DNA from: Bacilli bacterium
GTDB lineage: Bacteria > Bacillota_I > Bacilli_A > RF39 > UBA660
NCBI GenBank assembly: GCA_900751815.1
Contig: CAADST010000185.1
Coordinates: 1 to 7,203, forward strand
Reading direction: 5' to 3'
Length of the DNA: 7,203 nt
The translations under genes were made by a program, and so were the position numbers. How positions within the stretch are numbered: position 1 is the first letter of the stretch; each line of letters opens with the position of its first letter. The notes below the pieces were generated by a model that worked only from the letters and a program-made list of their open reading frames with translations, was not told where the DNA came from and searched no databases. Positions 1 through 5,565 of this stretch are shown here, one piece after another.

Positions 1-1506
1 AAAGAAAAAACAGGTGTTTTCACTGGTGCTTATGCGATTAATCCGGTGAATAATGAGGAAATCCCAATTTATATAAGTGATTATGTTCTTGCTTCTTATG
101 GTACTGGAGCTATTATGGCTGTTCCGGCGCATGATGAAAGAGACTTTGAGTTTGCTACTAAATTTAATATTCCAATTATAGAGGTTATCGATAGTGGTCA
201 AAGTGAACTTACAGAAGCTTATACTGGTGATGGCGTACATATTAATTCCGGATTCTTAAATGGTTTAAATAAAGAAGATGCCATAAGTGCAATGTTAGAA
301 TTTTTAGAAGAAAATAAATGCGGTAAAAAACAAGTAAATTATAAAATGCGTGATTGGATATTCTCTCGTCAAAGATTCTGGGGCGAACCAATTCCAATGA
401 TTTATTGTGAGTCTTGCGGTTGGCAACCAATGAATGAAGAAGACTTACCACTACTTTTACCAGATGTTGCCGAATATGAACCAACTGATACGGGAGAAAG
501 TCCACTTGCTAAAATTACCGACTGGGTTAACACAACTTGTCCAAAATGTGGTGGACTAGCAAAAAGAGAAACTGATACAATGCCTAACTGGGCGGGTTCA
601 AGTTGGTATTTCTTAAGATTTATGGATCCTCATAATACACACGAATTTGCATCAATGGAAGCAATGAAATACTGGAATAAAGTAAATTGGTATAATGGTG
701 GTATGGAACATACTGCTAGACACTTACTTTATGCAAGATTCTGGGTACAATTTTTATACAACATTGGTTTAGTACCAAATAAAGAAATGATTTGGACTAG
801 AGTTAGTCATGGTATGGTCCTTGGTAGTGATGGCCAAAAAATGAGTAAATCTAAGGGCAATGTAATTAATCCTGATGATATAGTAAATGAATATGGTGCT
901 GATACATTAAGATGTTATGAACTATTTATGGGAGATTATGAACTAGATTGTCCATGGAGTACTGATTCTCTAAGAGGATGTAAAAGATTCCTAGATAGAG
1001 TAATTCGTCTTAAAGATAAAGTTGTTGAAGGTGATACTTATACCCCTGAATTAGAAAGTATAATTCATAAAACTATAAAAAAGGTCGAATATGACTTAAG
1101 ACATATGGGATATAATACAGCAATATCTGCTTTAATGATTTTAACTAATAGTTATGAAGCAAAAGATTCCATAACTGAAGCTGATTACCGAGTTTTACTT
1201 ACTCTTCTTAATCCGGTAGCTCCTCATATAACTGAAGAATTAAATGAAGAGTTAGGTTATGCACCAATTTGTGAAGGACAGTGGCCTAAATATGATGAAG
1301 AAAAAACAATTGATAAAGAAAAAGAAATTGGAGTTCAAGTAAATGGTAAAATAAGAGCATCAATTAAAGTATCAATTGATGAATCGGAAGAAGTTACTAA
1401 AGATAAAGCTTTAAATGAAGAAAATGTTAAAAAACATATCGAAGGTAAAGAAATAGTTAAAATAATTGTTCTAAAGGGTAGAATAGTAAACATAGTAGTA
1501 AAATAA
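1..1506 (+). CDS. leuS: leucyl-tRNA synthetase (LeuRS), C-terminal ~500 residues, 5' end outside the window
   Basis: Class I aminoacyl-tRNA synthetase that charges tRNA-Leu in the cytoplasm. The frame is open from base 1 (KEKTGVFTGAYAINP), inside the CP1 editing domain, so the true start and the HIGH motif lie upstream. The visible part is 501 codons; bacterial LeuRS is usually about 800-870 residues. In visible-residue numbering, the editing signature GTGAIMAVPAHDERD is at 34-48, including the conserved Asp (D45 and D48) that contacts the mischarged amino acid. A CxxC...CxxC zinc-type module has cysteines 136, 139, 180 and 183. The catalytic KMSKS loop is at 280-284 (bases 838-852), followed by the helical anticodon-binding domain. 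The C-terminal domain includes VQVNGKIRASIKV. The stop TAA at 1504-1506 lies inside the terminator hairpin. Nothing looks damaged. The identification is secure; only the N-terminal third is missing. Confidence 0.97.
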   Translation, partial: KEKTGVFTGAYAINPVNNEEIPIYISDYVLASYGTGAIMAVPAHDERDFEFATKFNIPIIEVIDSGQSELTEAYTGDGVHINSGFLNGLNKEDAISAMLEFLEENKCGKKQVNYKMRDWIFSRQRFWGEPIPMIYCESCGWQPMNEEDLPLLLPDVAEYEPTDTGESPLAKITDWVNTTCPKCGGLAKRETDTMPNWAGSSWYFLRFMDPHNTHEFASMEAMKYWNKVNWYNGGMEHTARHLLYARFWVQFLYNIGLVPNKEMIWTRVSHGMVLGSDGQKMSKSKGNVINPDDIVNEYGADTLRCYELFMGDYELDCPWSTDSLRGCKRFLDRVIRLKDKVVEGDTYTPELESIIHKTIKKVEYDLRHMGYNTAISALMILTNSYEAKDSITEADYRVLLTLLNPVAPHITEELNEELGYAPICEGQWPKYDEEKTIDKEKEIGVQVNGKIRASIKVSIDESEEVTKDKALNEENVKKHIEGKEIVKIIVLKGRIVNIVVK

Positions 1507-1536
1507 GTTAGAAAAATTAATCTAACTTATTTTTTT
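1501..1536 (+). terminator. Rho-independent terminator of leuS
   Basis: A perfect 12-bp stem (AAATAAGTTAGA at 1501-1512 with TCTAACTTATTT at 1521-1532), an 8-nt loop and a T-run through 1536. The leuS stop codon is part of the left arm. It isolates leuS from the small gene downstream. Confidence 0.9.
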
Positions 1537-1568
1537 CGACAAAATATTTAATATATCTATTATATAAT
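1536..1568 (+). promoter_or_regulatory. possible sigma-A-type promoter for the cse60-like gene
   Basis: TCGACA (1536-1541, 5/6 to TTGACA) is followed after 16 nt by TATTAT (1558-1563). A perfect TATAAT at 1563-1568 is also present, but its spacing to this -35 is poor. The region is very AT-rich, so chance matches are likely. A sporulation sigma factor could be used instead, as is known for Bacillus cse60. The transcript must start here because the leuS terminator lies just upstream. Confidence 0.35.
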
Positions 1569-1583
1569 AATATCGGTGATAAA

Positions 1584-1754
1584 ATGAAAGTTAAAGTATT
1601 TGATGAATCACACGAAAAAGATTTAGAAAACTCTATAAATAGCTTTCTAAATTCTGGTGAATTTGATATAATAGATATCAAGTTTCAAGTAGCAATTGCT
1701 GTTTGTGGTGAAGAACAAATTTATTGTTTTAGTGCAATGATTATCTATAATTAA
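1584..1754 (+). CDS. Cse60-like small sporulation protein (56 aa)
   Basis: Begins MKVKVFDESHEKDLENSINS and ends EEQIYCFSAMIIYN. This matches my memory of the Cse60 family (PF10957, about 60 residues), whose Bacillus subtilis member is made in the mother cell under sigma-E; its biochemical role is unknown. The pattern is a short beta strand, a charged helix, then the DIIDIKFQVA and QIYCFSAMIIY strands, without signal peptide or membrane segment. A GGTG Shine-Dalgarno (1575-1578) lies 5 nt before the ATG. The gene stands alone behind the leuS terminator. It converges on the coiled-coil gene on the other strand: its TAA (1752-1754) overlaps that gene's stop. It is too short for most gene callers. 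Identification is from motif recall, not a search. Confidence 0.75.
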   Translation: MKVKVFDESHEKDLENSINSFLNSGEFDIIDIKFQVAIAVCGEEQIYCFSAMIIYN

Positions 1755-2077
1755 AGCATATACATATTACCGCTGGAGTCTATGTCTTCTGTAATATATG
1801 TGGTATTTGTACTTTCTAATTTACTAACACGATGCTCTAAACGATTAATTTGTCTTTCTATTTTAGCAAGTCTAGAATCAATATTATTAGTATCATTATA
1901 TTGATTCATTGGATTTTGATTCATTGGAGCATTCATCATATTAGGCCCAGAGAAATAAGAATTGTAACTTGAACCGGCTTGATAGGGCATATTATTTGGA
2001 ACCATATTCATATTAGGATTATATCCAGAATATGACATGTTAGCTTCGGTAAAAAAAGAATTTCTATTTTTTTTCAT
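1751..2077 (-). CDS. uncharacterised Asn/Met/Pro-rich protein with C-terminal coiled coil (108 aa)
   Basis: I do not recognise a named family. Residues 1-62 are low-complexity, rich in Asn, Met, Pro, Tyr and Ser, with repeats such as PNMN, PMNQNPMNQ. Residues 66-89 form a textbook coiled coil: hydrophobic residues I66, L70, I73, I77, L80, V84 and L87 keep strict 4-3 spacing. A short acidic tail ends in GNMYML. There is no signal peptide or membrane segment. The start is well supported: GGGAGG (minus strand, 2090-2085) sits 7 nt before the ATG. Composition and the neighbouring cse60-like gene suggest a spore-coat-like or self-assembling structural protein, but that is inference. It is transcribed divergently from trmB and converges with the cse60-like gene with interleaved stop codons, leaving no room for a separate terminator. 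Confidence 0.75.
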   Translation of the reverse strand: MKKNRNSFFTEANMSYSGYNPNMNMVPNNMPYQAGSSYNSYFSGPNMMNAPMNQNPMNQYNDTNNIDSRLAKIERQINRLEHRVSKLESTNTTYITEDIDSSGNMYML

Positions 2078-2096
2078 TATGTATCCTCCCTATCAG

Positions 2097-2126
2097 TATT
2101 ATATGAGTTTTAAAAGGAAGTGTTAT
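2097..2126 (-). promoter_or_regulatory. promoter of the coiled-coil gene, readable as sigma-A or as sigma-K/E type
   Basis: On the minus strand TATAAT (2103-2098) lies 17 nt from ATAACA (2126-2121, 4/6 to TTGACA), a reasonable sigma-A promoter. The same bases read AC (2123-2122), 16 nt, CATATAATA (2105-2097), which fits the Bacillus sigma-K form AC-N16-CATANNNTA. The start of transcription would be about base 2090, right at the Shine-Dalgarno. The element overlaps the ribosome-binding site of trmB on the other strand. Confidence 0.45.
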
Positions 2127-2128
2127 AT

Positions 2129-2725
2129 ATGCGTATGCGTAACCCCAAAGATAAAGATTTAGTAATTAGTAATTGTGATTATTTTTATGAAACATTCACT
2201 AATAATAATCCAATATGTTTAGAAATAGGTATGGGTAAAGGTAAATTCATTTTAGAGATGGCTTTAAAATACCCTAACATTAATTTTATTGGTGTTGAAA
2301 AATATTCTAGTGTAGCAAGTGTTGCTATAAAAAGGATAAATGAATATAAACCAAGTAATTTAAAAATACTTATTATGGATGCCATAAATTTAGGGGACAT
2401 CCTTGAAGGAAAAATAGATACAATATATCTTAATTTTTCTGATCCATGGCCAAAAGAAAGACATGCAAAAAGAAGATTAACATCACCAAATTACTTAAAA
2501 TCTTTTGATAAATTATTTAAGGGTAAAAAACATATTATCATGAAAACTGATAATGATAATTTATTTGCATATTCACTAGAATCATTTAAAGAATATGGTT
2601 ATAAAATAAATAAGATAAGTTATGACTTACATAGTGAGAGTATTGATAATGTTGAAACTGAATATGAAGAAAAATTCAGTAAAAATGGTATAAAAATCAA
2701 ATATGTAGATGTTGAAAAAGATTGA
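2129..2725 (+). CDS. trmB: tRNA (guanine-N7-)-methyltransferase, 198 aa
   Basis: SAM-dependent enzyme that methylates G46 in the variable loop of tRNAs. With the start at 2129 the Rossmann motif I is LEIGMGKGKF (31-40), the acidic residue that holds the SAM ribose is in GVEKY (E57), and MDAINL (83-88) is the next SAM-side motif. The family signature FSDPWPKERHAKRR spans 103-116, followed by MKTDNDNLF (138-146) and the C-terminal TEYEEKF (177-183). Length is slightly short but normal for Firmicutes. The ATG at 2129 is preferred over an in-frame GTG at 2120: AGGAAG (2115-2120) lies 8 nt before it, and family members begin MRMR. The stop is TGA, evidence for the standard code. It is divergent from the coiled-coil gene, with a shared promoter region of about 50 bp. 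Confidence 0.96.
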   Translation: MRMRNPKDKDLVISNCDYFYETFTNNNPICLEIGMGKGKFILEMALKYPNINFIGVEKYSSVASVAIKRINEYKPSNLKILIMDAINLGDILEGKIDTIYLNFSDPWPKERHAKRRLTSPNYLKSFDKLFKGKKHIIMKTDNDNLFAYSLESFKEYGYKINKISYDLHSESIDNVETEYEEKFSKNGIKIKYVDVEKD

Positions 2726-2727
2726 TA

Positions 2728-2925
2728 TGTTCCGTTTTTCGCCAAAACTAGCACAATTTATGTTCCGTTTTTCGCCAAGTTCAAGTGATAATACCCTCCG
2801 GAAATCGCCAAAATTGAGCAAAAACACCCTCCGGAAATCGCCAAAATGATGTGATTTATGTTCGGAAAATAACCAAAATCAGCAGATTTTATGTTCGAAA
2901 AATCGCCAAATGTAGTAAAGATTTA
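2728..2925. repeat. six tandem 32-34-nt repeat units, conserved 20-nt core plus variable tail
   Basis: Units are 2728-2760, 2761-2793, 2794-2826, 2827-2858, 2859-2891 and 2892-2925 (33, 33, 33, 32, 33, 34 nt). Each starts with a 20-nt core and ends with a 12-14-nt tail that differs in each copy and often ends ATTTA. Cores come in pairs: units 1-2 share TGTTCCGTTTTTCGCCAA, units 3-4 share CCCTCCGGAAATCGCCAAAA exactly, and units 5-6 have TGTTCGRAAAAT followed by RCCAAA-like ends. TCGCCAA is the most conserved block (five of six). The array starts 2 nt after the trmB stop and ends just before a bidirectional terminator, so it is probably transcribed as the trmB 3' region. The first 3.6 units have an open + frame of 40 codons from ATG 2727, but with no good ribosome-binding site. 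Confidence 0.85.
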
Positions 2926-2926
2926 T

Positions 2927-2972
2927 AAAAAAATAGCAATTAAACCAAACTGATTTAATTGCTATTTTCTTT
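2927..2972. terminator. bidirectional Rho-independent terminator between trmB/repeat array and the RHH gene
   Basis: A perfect 15-bp stem (2930-2944 with 2954-2968) with a 9-nt loop. Read on the minus strand it is followed by seven Ts (complement of A 2927-2933), ideal for ending the RHH gene, whose stop codon is inside the stem. Read on + it is followed by TTTTCTTTT, adequate for trmB and the repeat array. Confidence 0.88.
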
Positions 2973-3155
2973 TCCTTCTGTATCTTCTTCCATATTATCT
3001 AAGGCATATTCAATACATTTAATTATTAATTTATTAGTAGATATATCATGTTTATATGCTATTTCTTCTAATTTATTTAATAATTCCTCTTTAATTCTTA
3101 TAGATCTTATAATTGAATACTCTTTTTCATCATTAGTTATTTTAAATCCACTCAT
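2955..3155 (-). CDS. ribbon-helix-helix (CopG/Arc-like) DNA-binding protein, 66 aa
   Basis: The pattern is that of the RHH fold: a beta strand with alternating residues (YSIIRSIRI, 13-21), helix A (KEELLNKLEEIAYKHD, 22-37), the turn ISTNKL, and helix B (LIIKCIEYALDNM, 43-55), then an acidic tail. RHH proteins dimerise through the strand and insert it into the DNA major groove, usually as autorepressors. The start is supported by AAGAGGA (minus strand, 3169-3163) 7 nt before the ATG; a TATAAT lies at 3184-3179. It is divergent from the surface-protein gene at 3279, and a 31-bp palindrome lies between them, so it is the obvious candidate to bind there. No toxin or antitoxin partner gene is adjacent, which argues against a classical toxin-antitoxin antitoxin. 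The exact family and target are not known. Confidence 0.82.
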   Translation of the reverse strand: MSGFKITNDEKEYSIIRSIRIKEELLNKLEEIAYKHDISTNKLIIKCIEYALDNMEEDTEGKENSN

Positions 3156-3178
3156 AAATTTATCCTCTTTTCTATTAA

Positions 3179-3184
3179 ATTATA
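3179..3184 (-). promoter_or_regulatory. -10 element of the RHH gene
   Basis: Minus-strand TATAAT, 23 nt before the RHH start codon and upstream of its Shine-Dalgarno. No convincing -35 is seen (TTAATT at 3207-3202 is 3/6). The 31-bp palindrome begins just upstream of that position. Confidence 0.5.
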
Positions 3185-3208
3185 TCTAAAATATTAATTA
3201 TAATTAAA

Positions 3209-3239
3209 TGTTACTAATTTGTAATACAAATAAGTAACA
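3209..3239. promoter_or_regulatory. 31-bp near-perfect palindrome, probable operator
   Basis: Left arm TGTTACTAATTTGTA (3209-3223) and right arm TACAAATAAGTAACA (3225-3239) match at 14 of 15 positions around a single central base (3224). It lies in the divergent region between the RHH gene and the surface-protein gene. It covers the -35 area of the surface-protein promoter and lies just upstream of the RHH promoter, where a repressor could control both. It is not a terminator: no T-run follows on either strand, and it is upstream of both genes. Confidence 0.75.
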
Positions 3240-3244
3240 AATTA

Positions 3245-3253
3245 TGATATAAT
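3245..3253 (+). promoter_or_regulatory. extended -10 promoter of the surface-protein gene
   Basis: TGATATAAT is an extended -10 (TG-N-TATAAT), 25 nt before the start codon. The -35 position (TACAAA, 3225-3230) is weak and lies inside the 31-bp palindrome. The weak -35 plus extended -10 suggests a regulated promoter. CAAATT (3238-3243) and AATTTG (3255-3260) also flank the -10 as a smaller inverted repeat. Confidence 0.6.
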
Positions 3254-3278
3254 AAATTTGTAAGGTAAGGTGTGATAG

Positions 3279-4850
3279 ATGAAAAAGAAAAAAACATTGT
3301 TGTTAAGTGGTGGATTATTAACATTAATGATTGTAATTATTACTATTTTTATTGTGAATCAAAATAATTCTAATAATGAAATAGTAATGCAAGATAATAA
3401 TAAACAAATTAATAATTCATTCTTAACATTAATGTTGGAACAAGAAGATGGAACATATGAGAAATCAACAAGTAATACTTGGCCAGGGGAAGGATATATT
3501 TTTAATGGTGAATTATCATCTTGTCAAAATGGAGGAGAATTAGATTATGACAGTGAAAATAATAAAGTAATACTTTATAATAACAAATCTGATGGGTGTT
3601 ATATTTATTTTGATTTATACACTCGACCAGTAATAAATAGTATAAATCTAGGAGAAGTAACAAATAATAGTATAACTATAAGTGTATCAGTAACAGAAGG
3701 AACAAATCCAATAAGTAATTATTATTATATAATAAATAATGAAACACCAATAAGTACTACAAGTAATTCATATACTTTTAGTGGCTTAAATGCAGGAGAA
3801 ACATATACTATCAAAGTATATGTTGTAGATTCAGAAGATTATTCATCTGATACTTCTAGTTTAAGTGTAGAGACAGAAAATACAGTCTTGCTTGTAGATT
3901 ATATAAAAAATATAGTATATCAAGGTGATGGGGTAAATGGCCTTTATTATCATGATGGTCAAGGAAGTTATACAAATGCAGATCAAGAAGCAGAGGATAA
4001 TTCATATAGATATAGTGGAGCAAATCCAAATAACTATGTATGTTTTGGAAGCGATGCCGCTACATGTCCAAGTGATAATTTATATAGAATGATTGGAGCA
4101 TTTGATGATGATAATGATTTTATATACAATATAAAACTAATAAAAGCGGATTACACAACTACAAGTCAATCGGGAACTGGTGGAAATTATTATGGGCCAT
4201 ATAGATATTCATCAGAATATTATATTGGCAATATGAAAGTTAGTGATATTGCTAGTTATAATTGGGGGATAACAGACGATATCACATGGGACAATAGTGA
4301 TTTAAATTTAATAAATTTAAACGACATATTTTATAAAAGCTTTTCCTTAGCATGGCAAAACAAAATAGATATAAGTAGTTGGAAAATAGAAGGTGGTTCC
4401 AGTCATTATGTTTCAAATGTTCCATCAAAAGAAAAACCATATGTAATTCAATTTTTAATAAATCAAAATAATGCTAGCTATAATGAAACCGCAAAATATT
4501 TTTACGCAGAAGAAAATGCTGGTCCAAGATGGAATGGAAAAATCGGATTAATGTACATAAGTGATTATGGATATGCTTCTAATCCGAGTGCTTGGATATC
4601 AGATTTAGGAAATTATGATGAGATATCAATAAAAAATAATAATTGGATGTATTTGGGTTTAAACGAATGGACTGTTTCGCATACTTCTGGTAACACATCT
4701 GCTATTTCAATAGATGATACAGGATTCGGATATCATTATAGTTCTATGGATCATAATTTTTTTGCCATTCGTCCTTGTTTCTACCTAAACTCCAATGTAA
4801 CCTATGTCAGCGGATCCGGAACCCAATCTGACCCTATACGCATAAATTAA
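3279..4850 (+). CDS. surface-exposed protein: N-terminal anchor, Cys module, FN3 domain, C-terminal globular domain (523 aa)
   Basis: Residues 1-26 are a basic start (MKKKK) and one hydrophobic segment with no clear cleavage site, so a membrane anchor or signal peptide. Residues 48-112 are a small module with two cysteines (C82 in SSCQNGG, C107 in SDGCYIYFD), likely a disulfide. Residues 116-199 are a fibronectin type III domain (TRPVINSINL...YTFSGLNAGETYTIKVYVVDSE). Residues 205-523 are a Gly/Tyr/Trp/Asn-rich globular domain containing YVCFGSDAATCPSDNLYRMIG (252-272; C255, C263) and the C-terminal AIRPCFYLN. I recall this C-terminal type from many surface proteins of uncultured gut Firmicutes, possibly a C-type-lectin/sulfatase-modifying-factor-like or DUF6273-like fold; not verified. 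There is no LPXTG. AAGGTG (3267-3272) lies 6 nt before the ATG. The role is probably adhesion or glycan binding (inference). It is a single-gene unit with its own promoter and terminator. Confidence 0.85.
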   Translation: MKKKKTLLLSGGLLTLMIVIITIFIVNQNNSNNEIVMQDNNKQINNSFLTLMLEQEDGTYEKSTSNTWPGEGYIFNGELSSCQNGGELDYDSENNKVILYNNKSDGCYIYFDLYTRPVINSINLGEVTNNSITISVSVTEGTNPISNYYYIINNETPISTTSNSYTFSGLNAGETYTIKVYVVDSEDYSSDTSSLSVETENTVLLVDYIKNIVYQGDGVNGLYYHDGQGSYTNADQEAEDNSYRYSGANPNNYVCFGSDAATCPSDNLYRMIGAFDDDNDFIYNIKLIKADYTTTSQSGTGGNYYGPYRYSSEYYIGNMKVSDIASYNWGITDDITWDNSDLNLINLNDIFYKSFSLAWQNKIDISSWKIEGGSSHYVSNVPSKEKPYVIQFLINQNNASYNETAKYFYAEENAGPRWNGKIGLMYISDYGYASNPSAWISDLGNYDEISIKNNNWMYLGLNEWTVSHTSGNTSAISIDDTGFGYHYSSMDHNFFAIRPCFYLNSNVTYVSGSGTQSDPIRIN

Positions 4851-4853
4851 ACT

Positions 4854-4881
4854 TTGCTACTTTATTAGTAGCAATTTTTTT
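4854..4881 (+). terminator. Rho-independent terminator of the surface-protein gene
   Basis: An 8-bp stem (TTGCTACT 4854-4861 with AGTAGCAA 4867-4874), a 5-nt loop and seven Ts (4875-4881), starting 4 nt after the stop codon. Confidence 0.9.
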
Positions 4882-4889
4882 GGTATAAT
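4881..4889 (+). promoter_or_regulatory. extended -10 promoter of the lipoprotein operon
   Basis: TGGTATAAT is an extended -10 directly abutting the T-tract of the preceding terminator. The -35 position (TTTATT, 4861-4866, 17-nt spacer) is poor and lies in the hairpin. It is the only candidate in the 63-nt gap before the lipoprotein gene and would drive the four-gene operon. Confidence 0.6.
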
Positions 4890-4913
4890 TATGTATATGA
4901 GGAAAGAAAATAT

Positions 4914-5552
4914 ATGAAAAAAATAATTATAATTATTGGATTGTTATTGGCTCTTACGGGTTGTACAAATATAAAAGATTTAAGTTATGAACAAATAGCA
5001 CAAAATTTTGGTGTTGAAAGTCCTAGAGTAAATGAATTTAGGACTGGATATAAATATTATTTACCTAGAGGAATGCAAGTACAAGATAGTACAATTTTTA
5101 ATGAAGTGCTTGATGATGGCAGATACAATTATTATTTATATGTTGATGCTGTAAGTTATATAAATAAAGTTGAGTATGATTATGAAGAAAAGAGCGGTAC
5201 TGAGTTTTCAGCTCGTATTACAAATGGTGACAAATTTGGGTATATTGAAGTAAATTTACGAGAAAATGACAAATATTTAGTTGAAATTATGTATAATTAT
5301 GCTAAAATAGAAGTGATAGTAGATAAAAAAGATATTAAATTAAGCATGATATCTGCTATAAGCATACTTCGAAGCATTGAGTATAATGATAGTATAATTG
5401 CTAATTTGTTAGAAGATAATGTTTTGAACTTTGCAGAAGAAGAAATGGATATATTCAATACTGGTGGAGAAAATAATGAATCAGTTTTAGTAGATCCAGA
5501 TGATTACAGGCCTGCTCAAGAAGTAGTGCCAGATACTGATTATTTAAATTAG
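4914..5552 (+). CDS. lipoprotein of unknown function (212 aa)
   Basis: The N-terminus is a lipoprotein signal peptide: MKK, a hydrophobic stretch of Ile and Leu, then the lipobox LTGC with the lipidated Cys at 17. The mature protein would be anchored on the outer face of the membrane. The body (25-170) alternates beta-strand-like segments (YYLYVDAVSYINKVEYDYEE, FGYIEVNL, YAKIEVIVDKKDI) followed by a helix (SMISAISILRSIEYN). The last 35 residues are acidic and probably disordered. I recognise no named domain. The ribosome-binding site is GAGGAA (4899-4904), 9 nt before the ATG. It is the first gene of an operon: the next starts 13 nt after its stop. Association with YtxG/YtxH-like genes suggests an envelope function, but no reaction can be assigned. 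Confidence 0.85.
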   Translation: MKKIIIIIGLLLALTGCTNIKDLSYEQIAQNFGVESPRVNEFRTGYKYYLPRGMQVQDSTIFNEVLDDGRYNYYLYVDAVSYINKVEYDYEEKSGTEFSARITNGDKFGYIEVNLRENDKYLVEIMYNYAKIEVIVDKKDIKLSMISAISILRSIEYNDSIIANLLEDNVLNFAEEEMDIFNTGGENNESVLVDPDDYRPAQEVVPDTDYLN

Positions 5553-5565
5553 GAAGGTGAATAAT

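Noticed and set aside
46..48. GTG 46 as the start of the leucyl-tRNA synthetase gene
   Set aside because: The frame is open from base 1 and bases 1-45 encode conserved LeuRS editing-domain sequence, so the gene simply enters from outside the window.
2120..2128. Upstream GTG start for trmB (three extra residues)
   Set aside because: The GTG overlaps the Shine-Dalgarno AGGAAG used by the ATG at 2129, and TrmB proteins usually begin with MRMR.
2723..2793. Mycoplasma-type code (TGA as Trp) with trmB reading on into the repeats
   Set aside because: All conserved tryptophans in the window are TGG, none of the genes has an internal TGA, and trmB is full length at the TGA.
2627..2827. 66-codon minus-strand reading frame over the trmB end and repeat array
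   Set aside because: No ribosome-binding site, antisense to conserved trmB sequence, and its apparent peptide repeats only reflect the 33-nt DNA period.
2728..2925. CRISPR array
   Set aside because: Tails of 12-14 nt are shorter than any usual spacer, cores differ between units, and there is no cas gene or leader in the window.
2955..3155. Antitoxin of a toxin-antitoxin pair
   Set aside because: No small toxin-like gene lies next to the RHH gene on the same strand; the neighbours are a terminator and a divergent surface-protein gene.
2959..3189. 76-codon plus-strand reading frame opposite the RHH gene
   Set aside because: It is the antisense of a clear RHH gene, starts inside a terminator stem and has no ribosome-binding site.
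4600..4850. Variable region of a diversity-generating retroelement in the C-terminal domain
   Set aside because: The domain might be lectin-like, but the window contains no reverse transcriptase and no near-identical template repeat.
5557..5565. Upstream GTG start for the acidic scaffold-like gene
   Set aside because: The GTG is part of the AGGAAGGTG ribosome-binding site for the ATG at 5566.
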